Shown: positions 1-6,757 of the stretch, piece after piece
Numbering within the stretch: the first letter of the stretch is position 1
Layout of the letters: each line of letters starts with the position of its first letter
Assembly (NCBI GenBank): GCA_947441745.1
Contig: CANEUJ010000067.1
Location: 1-8,429, forward strand
Direction of reading: 5' to 3'
Origin: Neisseriaceae bacterium
GTDB lineage: Bacteria > Pseudomonadota > Gammaproteobacteria > Burkholderiales > UBA11063
DNA length: 8,429 nucleotides
Translations under genes and position numbers: made by a program
The notes under the pieces: model-generated
The model's input: the letters and a program-made list of their open reading frames with translations, nothing else
Databases searched by the model: none
Told to the model about the DNA's origin: nothing

Positions 1-2321
1 AGGTTCCTAAGTTAGATGCTCAACATACATCAGCAGCATTAGACATTAAAGCTCGTTATAAAATTGGTAACGAATACCGTAATGTTGACCAAGTGGTGAA
101 TTTTGCTTATGTAGATGCAAGCAATGAGTCAGCTACTGGTGTGGTTTCTTTAAGTAAAGATATAGTAGTAAACAGTCTGGGTAATAAAGAAGGTTATGCA
201 ACTTTATATATTTATGGAACTGGTTCACAAGATACAACATATACAATTAACAATCTTAAACTTGATAACCAAGCCTTGAGTATTACCAGTGGTAATCTGG
301 CAAATACCAAACTTGCTGGCGGACAGGTTGTTGCAGTTGAAGTTGGGGGTTCATTATCAGCCGAACAAAGTTTCGCTCCTGAATTGAATATTAGCTCTAG
401 TCATGACAGCAATAGCTTTAACTATAGTGTAGGTGTATCGGTAGCTCCAGCAATAGCTGCAGCAAATCTGGTAGCCAGTTTCCCAAGTCTAATAGATGTC
501 TCAAAGAATGCAACAGGTGCGATCTTTATCTACAATGCAGGCTCCAAGACAGCATTGTTAGGCAACATTACTTCTTCCAATGCTACAAAATTAGCAATAT
601 CATCAACACAAGGTGGTGATTCATGTGCTAGTGTGAGTCAATTAGCCGCTGGGGCAAGTTGTGCCGTTAATTTTAGTATTAGTGATAAAGCTAATGAATC
701 AGCTGATATTAAGATTAGATATGGTTATAAGGAAGAGTATAGTACTACAGTGAAAGACCTTGTAGTTACACAAAACTGGTTTAACTCGGCAATCTCTACA
801 CCAAATATGTCATTAGTAGTTACTGAGACTAACATTGTAATTACACCAGGTATTGCTAAAAGTATTCTTGTAACCGTAACTAATAATGGTAATGTCCCGT
901 TCACTAATCTAACATTGAAGCAACACGCTTCAACTACTGATGCTACAGCTTTTCTTAACAATAATACCTGTTCTGGTACATTAGCAGTTGGTGGGCAATG
1001 TTTTGCAGCTTTGATGATTGTCGATAATAATCCCAATAGCACCGCTCAGATATTTACCACTGCTAGTGCTACGTTTATTAATAGTAAAAGCATTTCTACT
1101 CCATTTGCTAAAGCAATCTTAACTAATTATTCAACTAACTCTATTCTACCAAGTGTAAGTTTTTTGAATCAGCCTACTGCAATGGCAATTGTAGGTAATG
1201 GTATTGACTCCAGAACTCAAACAGTTCGTTTGATTAATAACGGTATTTCTTCTGTAAAAATAACAAACGCCGAAATTATTGCTAGTGACGGCTCTAATGT
1301 ACCTGGATATGTTACTCTTGAGAAATCTACATGTGGAACTCTTCAAAAAAATGAAAGCTGTGCTTTAACAGTAAGATTAGAAACTGCAATTAATAATACC
1401 CAGAGTGCATTCAGTAATAATTTCCAACTACGAATTACTACAGATGCAACAAGTAATAACGTATTTAAATCAAGGGTTTTTAATGTATTGACAGAATTAA
1501 ATAACGCAAAAGCAATAACACAATTTTCATTTGAGAACAGTTTCAGTAGTTTTATTAATGAAGCTACTAAGACTATAGATGTGGTAATGCCATATGGAAC
1601 AAATGTAACAAATTTAAAAGCAAAATTTGTAACGACTGGCATGAATGTTAAGGTAGGCAATACTATTCAAATTAGTGAAATTACAGGAAATGATTTCTCA
1701 AGCCCAGTGACTTATACGGTTGTAGCTTTCGATAAATCGCAAGCTAATTATACAGTTAATGTAAAAACCCCCTTACTTGTAGATTATCCACCAAATTGCC
1801 AGTCTACTAATAGTTGTGACTGTCTTCAAGAGACGAGAACAGGTAATGTGTGGTATAAATATATTTATTATCAAAGTGGTAACACCTATTATATGGTATT
1901 GAATAATTTTATAAACGCAAAATTAAACAATAAGATGGCGTGTGGGTTTAGCGATAATGGTTGGCATATTCCTTCACCTACAGAGTTTTACAATATAACA
2001 GATGTGATCATCCCATTGCAGTATATACCACAATCGGAGCGAGTGCAGTACCTTTTGAATTATAAGTTTTCATTTAATGAGGGTGATCCTACTGATCTAG
2101 CAGTTGTCAGTTCAAATTCTAGTAAACAAAGCTTGTGTGCACTCACTTTTTGGGCTAGAGAGATTGGAAATTTCCAGTCAAAATGCACTACAGGCAAATA
2201 TACCGATGCTCTGGCCTATGATCCTAAGAATGGAGCGCCTGATGGGTGGATTTATTATATGATTGTTCCAATTTATGTATACTCTTCTGTATCTGGTATG
2301 GGTGTTCATGCAAAGCCATAA
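1..2321 (+). CDS. Large Ig-like repeat protein, probably secreted or surface-exposed, with DUF5018-like and DUF1566-like modules (5' partial)
   Basis: The frame is open from position 3 with no stop, so the GTG at 93 is internal and the true start and any signal peptide lie left of the window. The stop is TAA at 2319-2321. The visible part is very rich in Asn, Ser and Thr, has few charged residues and is all-beta in character. Ig-like modules of about 100 residues follow one another at about 130-460, 462-780, 807-1125 and 1140-1500. The last three each carry a 'C-x(8-11)-C' pair around an 'L-x-x-G/N-x-S/Q-C' turn (Cys codons at 624/660, 969/999 and 1332/1359), as in choice-of-anchor-D/ASPM-SPD-2-Hydin-like domains. 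A DUF5018-like module (about 1509-1770, 'ITQFSF' to 'YTVNVKT') follows. The C-terminal part (about 1797-2321) has six Cys and 'NGWHIPSPTEF', resembling the 'GWRLPT.EL' signature of DUF1566. Family names are from motif memory. Adhesion or surface display is inferred; the ligand is unknown. Confidence 0.8.
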   Translation, partial: VPKLDAQHTSAALDIKARYKIGNEYRNVDQVVNFAYVDASNESATGVVSLSKDIVVNSLGNKEGYATLYIYGTGSQDTTYTINNLKLDNQALSITSGNLANTKLAGGQVVAVEVGGSLSAEQSFAPELNISSSHDSNSFNYSVGVSVAPAIAAANLVASFPSLIDVSKNATGAIFIYNAGSKTALLGNITSSNATKLAISSTQGGDSCASVSQLAAGASCAVNFSISDKANESADIKIRYGYKEEYSTTVKDLVVTQNWFNSAISTPNMSLVVTETNIVITPGIAKSILVTVTNNGNVPFTNLTLKQHASTTDATAFLNNNTCSGTLAVGGQCFAALMIVDNNPNSTAQIFTTASATFINSKSISTPFAKAILTNYSTNSILPSVSFLNQPTAMAIVGNGIDSRTQTVRLINNGISSVKITNAEIIASDGSNVPGYVTLEKSTCGTLQKNESCALTVRLETAINNTQSAFSNNFQLRITTDATSNNVFKSRVFNVLTELNNAKAITQFSFENSFSSFINEATKTIDVVMPYGTNVTNLKAKFVTTGMNVKVGNTIQISEITGNDFSSPVTYTVVAFDKSQANYTVNVKTPLLVDYPPNCQSTNSCDCLQETRTGNVWYKYIYYQSGNTYYMVLNNFINAKLNNKMACGFSDNGWHIPSPTEFYNITDVIIPLQYIPQSERVQYLLNYKFSFNEGDPTDLAVVSSNSSKQSLCALTFWAREIGNFQSKCTTGKYTDALAYDPKNGAPDGWIYYMIVPIYVYSSVSGMGVHAKP

Positions 2322-2345
2322 TTCTTTAATTATTTGACTCTTTCT

Positions 2346-2370
2346 GTTACCGCCTTTTAAAGGCGGTAAC
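2346..2370. terminator. Hairpin between convergent genes, likely shared terminator
   Basis: GTTACCGCC (2346-2354) pairs perfectly with GGCGGTAAC (2362-2370) around a 7-base AT loop. The symmetry continues through TTT/AAA to the centre. It starts 25 bases after the stop of the repeat protein (+) and lies 2 bases past the stop of the small minus-strand gene, so it could end transcripts from both sides. Neither side has a run of T after the stem, so it is not a textbook intrinsic terminator. It may act with Rho or only protect 3' ends. Confidence 0.55.
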
Positions 2371-2372
2371 AG

Positions 2373-2588
2373 CTATCGAGAGGTGTTGCTTAAGTCCACC
2401 TCTGGATAAAATAGAGTTTGGTTTTTTAGGGTTGATTTGGTATTTATTGCCTCAATATCTTGTTTAAAATTTCTAAGTATAATATCAGGTACTTCTTTTT
2501 TTAGATCATCTCTTTCATACACCACTAAAATTGATGAGCTATCATTCAGAATAACTACTAAATTATCAGCTTCTAACTCGTATGCCAT
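2373..2588 (-). CDS. Small hypothetical protein, 71 aa
   Basis: I do not recognise this protein. It starts with ATG at 2588-2586 and stops with TAG at 2375-2373. It is acidic in its first half and has a regular alternation of hydrophobic and polar residues ('NLVVILND', 'SILVVYERDDLKKEVPDIIL'), as expected for a small soluble alpha/beta protein. There is no signal peptide, membrane segment or cysteine. No Shine-Dalgarno sequence is visible before the ATG, and a TATAAT reads on the minus strand at 2596-2591, too close to the ATG to be a normal promoter for it. The opposite strand also holds an open frame here (2437-2640, TTG start), but that translation looks less protein-like. The position directly abutting the 2346-2370 hairpin favours a real minus-strand gene. 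Coding status is uncertain. Confidence 0.45.
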   Translation of the reverse strand: MAYELEADNLVVILNDSSSILVVYERDDLKKEVPDIILRNFKQDIEAINTKSTLKNQTLFYPEVDLSNTSR

Positions 2589-2767
2589 ATATTATATTTG
2601 TTTTGGTTGGTATATTATCAAGAAAATTGCCAAAGAATAAAGCAATGCTATGTGAAATTTGGATTGATTTATGAGCAGTATTGTATTGACTGACATGAAA
2701 CTAGGGTATATCAGAAGTCTGTACTGGGAATGATGAAAATTAGCGTTTATGACAGAAGAGGGGTAAC

Positions 2768-2795
2768 GTCATCCCAGCGAAGGCTGGGATCCCAT
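2768..2795. repeat. REP/dRS3-like palindromic element
   Basis: ATCCCAGC (2771-2778) and GCTGGGAT (2783-2790) form a perfect 8-bp stem around a GAAG loop, flanked by GTC on the left and CCCATG on the right. A second palindrome, GGGATCCC (2786-2793), overlaps the right arm. The 'GTCATCCCAGCGAAGGCTGGGAT' type of sequence resembles dispersed REP-like repeats in many proteobacteria, and the ATCCC-N-GGGAT shape recalls the neisserial dRS3 element. It lies 17 bases past the acnA stop and could also act as the acnA 3' hairpin; no T-run follows on either strand. Only one copy is in this window, so its dispersed nature is inferred. Confidence 0.5.
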
Positions 2796-2807
2796 GCCCT
2801 AAATTGT

Positions 2808-5498
2808 TTAGCTTAGTAGTTGACGTAATACAAAAGGTAGGATTCCACCGTGTTTGTAATATTCAACTTCAATTGGAGTATCAATCCTACATAATACCTT
2901 AACCTCTTTCTTTGATCCATCTGGATATGTAATAGCTAGAGTTAGGTTTTGCTGTGGCTTGATGTCGTTTGACACACCCAAGATGTCAAAGGTTTCATTG
3001 CCAGTGATATTGAGGCTAGTAGCACTTTCAGAACCGATAAACTGTAACGGAAGAACTCCCATTCCAACTAAGTTGGAACGATGAATACGCTCATAGCTTT
3101 TTGCGATAACTGCCTTCACACCTAGTAATTGAGTTCCTTTGGCTGCCCAGTCGCGAGAACTGCCAGTGCCGTATTCTTCACCTGCAAAAATCACAGTTGG
3201 TACGTCATTTTTGATATAGCTCATCGCAGCAGAATAAACATCAGTCACTTTACCATCATATAATGTATACCCACCTTCAGTTCTTGAGCCGTCAGTATTT
3301 TGTGGTAACATTAGATTTTTAATCCGCACATTGGCAAACGTACCACGCATCATAACATCATGATTTCCGCGGCGAGAACCATAAGAGTTAAACTCTTTTT
3401 GTTCTACTCCATGCTCAATCAAATATTTACCAGCAGGAGTGGTTGGTTTAAAAGAACCAGCAGGTGAAATATGGTCAGTCGTAACCGAATCTCCCAAGAG
3501 TAATAATGTTTTGGCGTTTTTTATTTCATGAATATCACCATAAGTCATGCTAAAGTCTTTGAAGAATGGCGGTTTGGCAATATAAGTTGATTCTGGCCAA
3601 CTATATACATTCCCTGTACTAGTCTTGATATCATTCCATAAGTCATTGCCTTTAGTAAAGTGAGAATATAAGTCATTATATACCTTTGGATCTTGGGCTA
3701 AATATAGTAATTCACTAATTTCATGAGAGGTAGGCCAAATGTCTTTGAGAAATACTTCACTACCATCATGCCCAACTCCCAAAGCCTCAGTACTTAAATC
3801 GATATTAGCACGTCCTGCAATAGCAAAAGCAACTACTAAAGGAGGAGATGCTAGGAAATTTGCCTTAACATTTGGATGAATACGTGCTTCAAAATTACGG
3901 TTTCCAGATAATACCGCAGCACCGATTAAATCTTCTTTGACAATTACTTCCAGTAGTTCGGGCTTGAGATCTCCAGCATTTCCGATACAAGTTGTACAAC
4001 CATAACCAGCTAAATTGAACCCGAGTTTGTTTAAAGACTCAGTAAGACCTGCTTTATCCAAATACTCAGTTACTACACGGGAACCTGGAGCAAGAGAAGT
4101 TTTTACACGTTTATGTACACTCAAGCCTTTAGCTACAGCTTTTTTAGCAAGTATCCCAGCTGCAATCATAACGCTTGGATTTGAAGTATTGGTACAAGAA
4201 GTAATTGCTGCAATTAATACATCTCCATTACCAACATCAACACCCTCTAGCTTAGTTGGGTAACGCTTATTTAATTGCTCAGGGTTTTTATTAAATCCAT
4301 TGTCAGCAACTGGTTTACTAAATAAGTTGTTGTAGTTTTTGGCCATATCATTTAATTCAATTCTATCTTGAGGACGTTTTGGCCCTGCAAGAGCTGGTTT
4401 GATGGTTGATAAATCAAGTGATAAATAGGTTGAGTACTCAATTTCTCCTGCTTTTGGCATCCCGAATAACTCTTGAGCTTTGAAGTATTCTTCAAATAGT
4501 TCAGCCTGTTCATTACTTTTGCCAGTTGCTTTTAAAAATTTAACTGTTGCAGCATCAGGTGGGAAGTAACCCATAGTAGCACCATATTCAGGAGCCATAT
4601 TGGCAATAGTTGCTCTATCAGTAACTGATAAACTAGCAGCACCTTCTCCATAAAATTCTACGAATTTACCTACCACTTTGGCACTTCGGAGCATTTCAGT
4701 AACTTTTAGTACCAAGTCAGTAGCAGTGATGCCTTCACTAAGTTTGTTTTTTAGTTCAACACCAACTACATCAGGAGTCAGGAAGTATACTGGTTGTCCA
4801 AGCATACCTGCTTCAGCTTCAATCCCACCAACGCCCCAGCCAACAACACCAACGCCATTAATCATTGTGGTATGGGAGTCAGTACCCACTAGAGTATCAG
4901 GATATACTATATCGTTATTAGTTCTAACACCGCGAAAGAAATATTCAAGATTTACTTGATGTACAATCCCTATTCCTGGCGGTACAACACCAAAAGTATC
5001 AAATGCTTGCATACCCCATTTTAGGAATTGATAACGTTCTTTGTTACGGTGGAATTCTAATTCCATATTTTGATGTAGAGCATTGGTGGTGCCATAGTAA
5101 TCAATTTGTACCGAATGATCAACGACCAGATCAACAGGTACTAATGGCTCGATAGTTTTTGGATTCTTACCTAATTTATCAGCAACGCTTCTCATAGCTG
5201 CTAAATCACATAATAGTGGTACTCCTGTGAAATCTTGAAGTACAATCCTTGCAACCACAAAAGGAATTTCATTGGTACGAGTGGTATTAGGTAGCCATGA
5301 TGCTAATTGTTTTACATGTTCTTCACTTACTTTAATATCATCGTAGTTACGTAGCACTGACTCTAGAACTATACGAATACAAACTGGTAGTTTTTTGATA
5401 TTAAATCCTTGTTTGGATAGTTTAGGTAGTGAGTAGTAAGTATATGTTTTGCCCGATTTTGTAAAGAGGGTTGATTTGGTATCAAATAAATTATGCAT
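2808..5498 (-). CDS. acnA: Aconitate hydratase A (aconitase, 4Fe-4S)
   Basis: This is the cytoplasmic TCA-cycle enzyme that interconverts citrate and isocitrate through cis-aconitate. It has 896 residues from the chosen start (E. coli AcnA has 891). The three cluster ligands are present: Cys435 in 'SCTNTSN', and Cys501 and Cys504 in 'GCTTCIGN', at the same numbers as in E. coli AcnA. Other landmarks are 'GTDSHTTMINGVGVVGWGVG', 'SGNRNFEARIHP', the swivel-domain 'SYGSRRGNHDVMMRGTFAN' and 'GTGSSRDWAAKG' (active-site Ser/Arg near 781-782). The open frame extends 26 codons further upstream to 5576. I chose ATG 5498-5496 because it has a good Shine-Dalgarno, its N-terminus matches the family ('KTYTYYSLPKLSK' near residue 16), and the longer start would lie upstream of the promoter. 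The gene is intact and monocistronic, divergent from waaF. The AcnA family is known to bind mRNA when the cluster is lost; nothing here tests that. Confidence 0.97.
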   Translation of the reverse strand: MHNLFDTKSTLFTKSGKTYTYYSLPKLSKQGFNIKKLPVCIRIVLESVLRNYDDIKVSEEHVKQLASWLPNTTRTNEIPFVVARIVLQDFTGVPLLCDLAAMRSVADKLGKNPKTIEPLVPVDLVVDHSVQIDYYGTTNALHQNMELEFHRNKERYQFLKWGMQAFDTFGVVPPGIGIVHQVNLEYFFRGVRTNNDIVYPDTLVGTDSHTTMINGVGVVGWGVGGIEAEAGMLGQPVYFLTPDVVGVELKNKLSEGITATDLVLKVTEMLRSAKVVGKFVEFYGEGAASLSVTDRATIANMAPEYGATMGYFPPDAATVKFLKATGKSNEQAELFEEYFKAQELFGMPKAGEIEYSTYLSLDLSTIKPALAGPKRPQDRIELNDMAKNYNNLFSKPVADNGFNKNPEQLNKRYPTKLEGVDVGNGDVLIAAITSCTNTSNPSVMIAAGILAKKAVAKGLSVHKRVKTSLAPGSRVVTEYLDKAGLTESLNKLGFNLAGYGCTTCIGNAGDLKPELLEVIVKEDLIGAAVLSGNRNFEARIHPNVKANFLASPPLVVAFAIAGRANIDLSTEALGVGHDGSEVFLKDIWPTSHEISELLYLAQDPKVYNDLYSHFTKGNDLWNDIKTSTGNVYSWPESTYIAKPPFFKDFSMTYGDIHEIKNAKTLLLLGDSVTTDHISPAGSFKPTTPAGKYLIEHGVEQKEFNSYGSRRGNHDVMMRGTFANVRIKNLMLPQNTDGSRTEGGYTLYDGKVTDVYSAAMSYIKNDVPTVIFAGEEYGTGSSRDWAAKGTQLLGVKAVIAKSYERIHRSNLVGMGVLPLQFIGSESATSLNITGNETFDILGVSNDIKPQQNLTLAITYPDGSKKEVKVLCRIDTPIEVEYYKHGGILPFVLRQLLS

Positions 5499-5504
5499 GA
5501 TTGT

Positions 5505-5510
5505 TCCCTT
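5505..5510 (-). promoter_or_regulatory. Ribosome binding site that sets the acnA start
   Basis: On the minus strand AAGGGA lies 6 bases before the ATG at 5498-5496. It supports this start over the in-frame ATG at 5576, which has no usable leader because it lies upstream of the predicted transcription start. Confidence 0.75.
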
Positions 5511-5535
5511 TGGATAAGTTTTATTCTTAAGCGTA

Positions 5536-5544
5536 ATTATACCA
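5536..5544 (-). promoter_or_regulatory. acnA promoter, extended -10
   Basis: On the minus strand the sequence reads TGGTATAAT (5544-5536), a perfect TGnTATAAT extended -10 element. No good -35 box is seen at 16-18 bases, which fits extended -10 promoters. Transcription would start near 5529 and give a leader of about 30 bases containing the acnA Shine-Dalgarno. Confidence 0.65.
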
Positions 5545-5554
5545 CCAAATAATG

Positions 5555-5563
5555 TGTTATAAT
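5555..5563 (+). promoter_or_regulatory. waaF promoter, extended -10
   Basis: TGTTATAAT at 5555-5563 is a perfect TGnTATAAT extended -10 element on the plus strand, without a good -35 box. Transcription would start near 5570, about 37 bases before the waaF ATG. It is the mirror image of the acnA promoter across a 10-bp centre (5545-5554), so the two polymerase footprints must overlap. Confidence 0.6.
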
Positions 5564-5606
5564 TTGTTTGTTGCAAGTTAAAATAATGTTTTAGGTGAAT
5601 TAAAAT

Positions 5607-6623
5607 ATGCAGTATAAAATCCTGATTATAGCTCCAGCATGGGTTGGGGATATAGTAATGGCACAGACATTATTTAAAGCCATCAAAAAGCAGTATGGTG
5701 ATACACTTGTACTTGATGTATTTGAACCAAGCTTTGCTACTGGTTTGATTTCTCGTATGGAAGAAGTGGATAATATCATTATCAATCCATTCCCTCATGG
5801 CAAACTCAATCTGTTACAAAGAATAAAATTAGGGTTTAATTTACGTAAGAATAACTATAATCAGGTTATCGTATTACCAAACTCGCTTAAATCAGCAATT
5901 ACACCACTCTTTGCTACAATAAAAAAGCGAACTGGGTTTGTGGGGGAGAGTCGCTATGTGCTACTTAATGACATATATAAACTTGATAAAAACAAACTAC
6001 CGCTTATGATTGATAGGTTTTGTGCTCTTGCAAATAAGGGTAAAAAGCCTGATATTATAGAATTGCCAGAACTGCTAGTTGATACCGTAAGCCAAAAACT
6101 ACTCCTAGAAAAATTCAATATAAATATCGAAATGCCTATAATAGTGTTTTGCCCAGCAGCTGAATATGGTCCTGCGAAGCGCTGGCCACCAGAATATTTT
6201 GCAAAACTAGCTGATTTATTAGGTGGGTATCAGATTGTTATTCTTGGGTCTAGTAAAGATATTGAGATTAGTAATTCAATTATCTCAAAAATTCATAATA
6301 AAACTAATGTGTTTGATCTATGTGGTAAAACTAGCTTGTCTGATACTGTAGATATCTTAGCTATGGCAAAATATGTGATAACTAATGACTCAGGGTTAAT
6401 GCATATCGCTTGTGCAACTGATACCAATGTAATAGCTATTTATGGCTCAACATCTACTTTATTTACACCTCCATTATCTAAAAAAGCACAAACTTTACAA
6501 TTAAAGCTTGATTGCTCTCCGTGTTTTGAACGCACCTGTCGATTTGGGCATTATAATTGTCTTAACAAGATAACCCCTGATTTAGTAATGAAGCGATTAA
6601 GTAATCCGTCACTTGTACTGTAA
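5607..6623 (+). CDS. waaF: ADP-heptose:LPS heptosyltransferase II
   Basis: This enzyme adds the second L-glycero-D-manno-heptose from ADP-heptose to the LPS inner core, on the cytoplasmic face of the inner membrane. It has 338 residues (about 348 in E. coli) and a GT9/GT-B architecture. The N-terminal Rossmann domain starts with 'ILIIAPAWVGDIVMAQTLF' and holds 'VLPNSLKSA' and 'KKRTGFVGESRYVLLND', all characteristic of WaaF rather than WaaC. The C-terminal ADP-heptose-binding domain holds 'CPAAEYGPAKRWP' (Lys191) and 'NDSGLMHIACA' (Asp261), then the WaaF-type cysteine-rich tail 'CSPCFERTCRFGHYNC'. ATG 5607 has AGGTGA at 5593-5598, 8 bases upstream. No other LPS genes sit beside it. It appears to be a single-gene unit driven from the shared spacer with acnA. 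Confidence 0.96.
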   Translation: MQYKILIIAPAWVGDIVMAQTLFKAIKKQYGDTLVLDVFEPSFATGLISRMEEVDNIIINPFPHGKLNLLQRIKLGFNLRKNNYNQVIVLPNSLKSAITPLFATIKKRTGFVGESRYVLLNDIYKLDKNKLPLMIDRFCALANKGKKPDIIELPELLVDTVSQKLLLEKFNINIEMPIIVFCPAAEYGPAKRWPPEYFAKLADLLGGYQIVILGSSKDIEISNSIISKIHNKTNVFDLCGKTSLSDTVDILAMAKYVITNDSGLMHIACATDTNVIAIYGSTSTLFTPPLSKKAQTLQLKLDCSPCFERTCRFGHYNCLNKITPDLVMKRLSNPSLVL

Positions 6624-6637
6624 CATACGGTTATTTT

Positions 6638-6691
6638 TAGCTAATTTTATATTTGCTAGAGCATTTACTATAAAATAGCTAAAATGTTTTT
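6638..6691 (+). terminator. Possible waaF terminator, AT-rich hairpin with T-run
   Basis: TAGCTAATTTTAT (6638-6650) and ATAAAATAGCTA (6670-6681) pair with a single bulged base around a 19-base loop. A T5 run follows at 6687-6691. The stem is weak because it is almost all A-T. It starts 15 bases after the waaF stop, the expected position for a terminator. The same AT-rich stretch could instead hold the promoter of the next operon, but no clear -35/-10 pair is visible. Confidence 0.35.
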
Positions 6692-6710
6692 GGGGTTATG
6701 ATATTATACC

Positions 6711-6729
6711 GTCATGACATTTTGGTCAT
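6711..6729. promoter_or_regulatory. GTCAT/ATGAC half-site cluster upstream of the phosphate operon
   Basis: GTCATGAC (6711-6718) is a perfect 8-bp palindrome, and ATGAC (6714-6718) pairs with GTCAT (6725-6729) around 6 bases, giving three half-sites in 19 bases. They lie 29 bases before the GTG start of the DUF47 gene. GTCAT is the core of the Pho-box repeat bound by PhoB, but here the direct repeats are 14 bases apart rather than 11, so a PhoB site is only a guess. Some operator is plausible. Confidence 0.3.
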
Positions 6730-6744
6730 AAGCTACATAATTTT

Positions 6745-6756
6745 TTTGGAGATAGA
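6745..6756 (+). promoter_or_regulatory. Ribosome binding site that sets the DUF47 start
   Basis: TTTGGAGATAGA holds GGAG at 6748-6751, 6 bases before GTG 6758. It supports that start over the in-frame ATG at 6698, which has no Shine-Dalgarno and adds 20 residues not expected in the family. The identical 12-mer recurs at 7412-7423 before the next gene. Confidence 0.7.
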
Positions 6757-6757
6757 T

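Noticed and set aside
725..1660. Minus-strand open frames opposite the repeat protein
   Set aside because: They are antisense shadows of the Asn/Thr/Ser-rich coding strand without start signals.
1797..2321. C-terminal DUF1566-like domain as a target of a diversity-generating retroelement
   Set aside because: Such folds are sometimes diversified, but there is no reverse transcriptase and no template repeat in the window.
2437..2640. Plus-strand open frame of 67 codons starting with TTG
   Set aside because: It overlaps the better minus-strand candidate antisense, has a rare start without a Shine-Dalgarno and a translation that looks like a shadow.
2686..2712. TTGACT ... TATATC promoter-like pair on the plus strand
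   Set aside because: The spacer is only 15 bases, and no plus-strand gene or structured RNA follows; a transcript would run antisense into acnA.
4015..4959. Plus-strand open frames (4015-4263 and 4678-4959) inside acnA
   Set aside because: They are antisense to highly conserved aconitase motifs and show no family resemblance or start signals.
5607..6623. waaF as part of an LPS gene cluster
   Set aside because: Its neighbours are acnA and a phosphate operon; no other LPS or heptose genes are present in the window.
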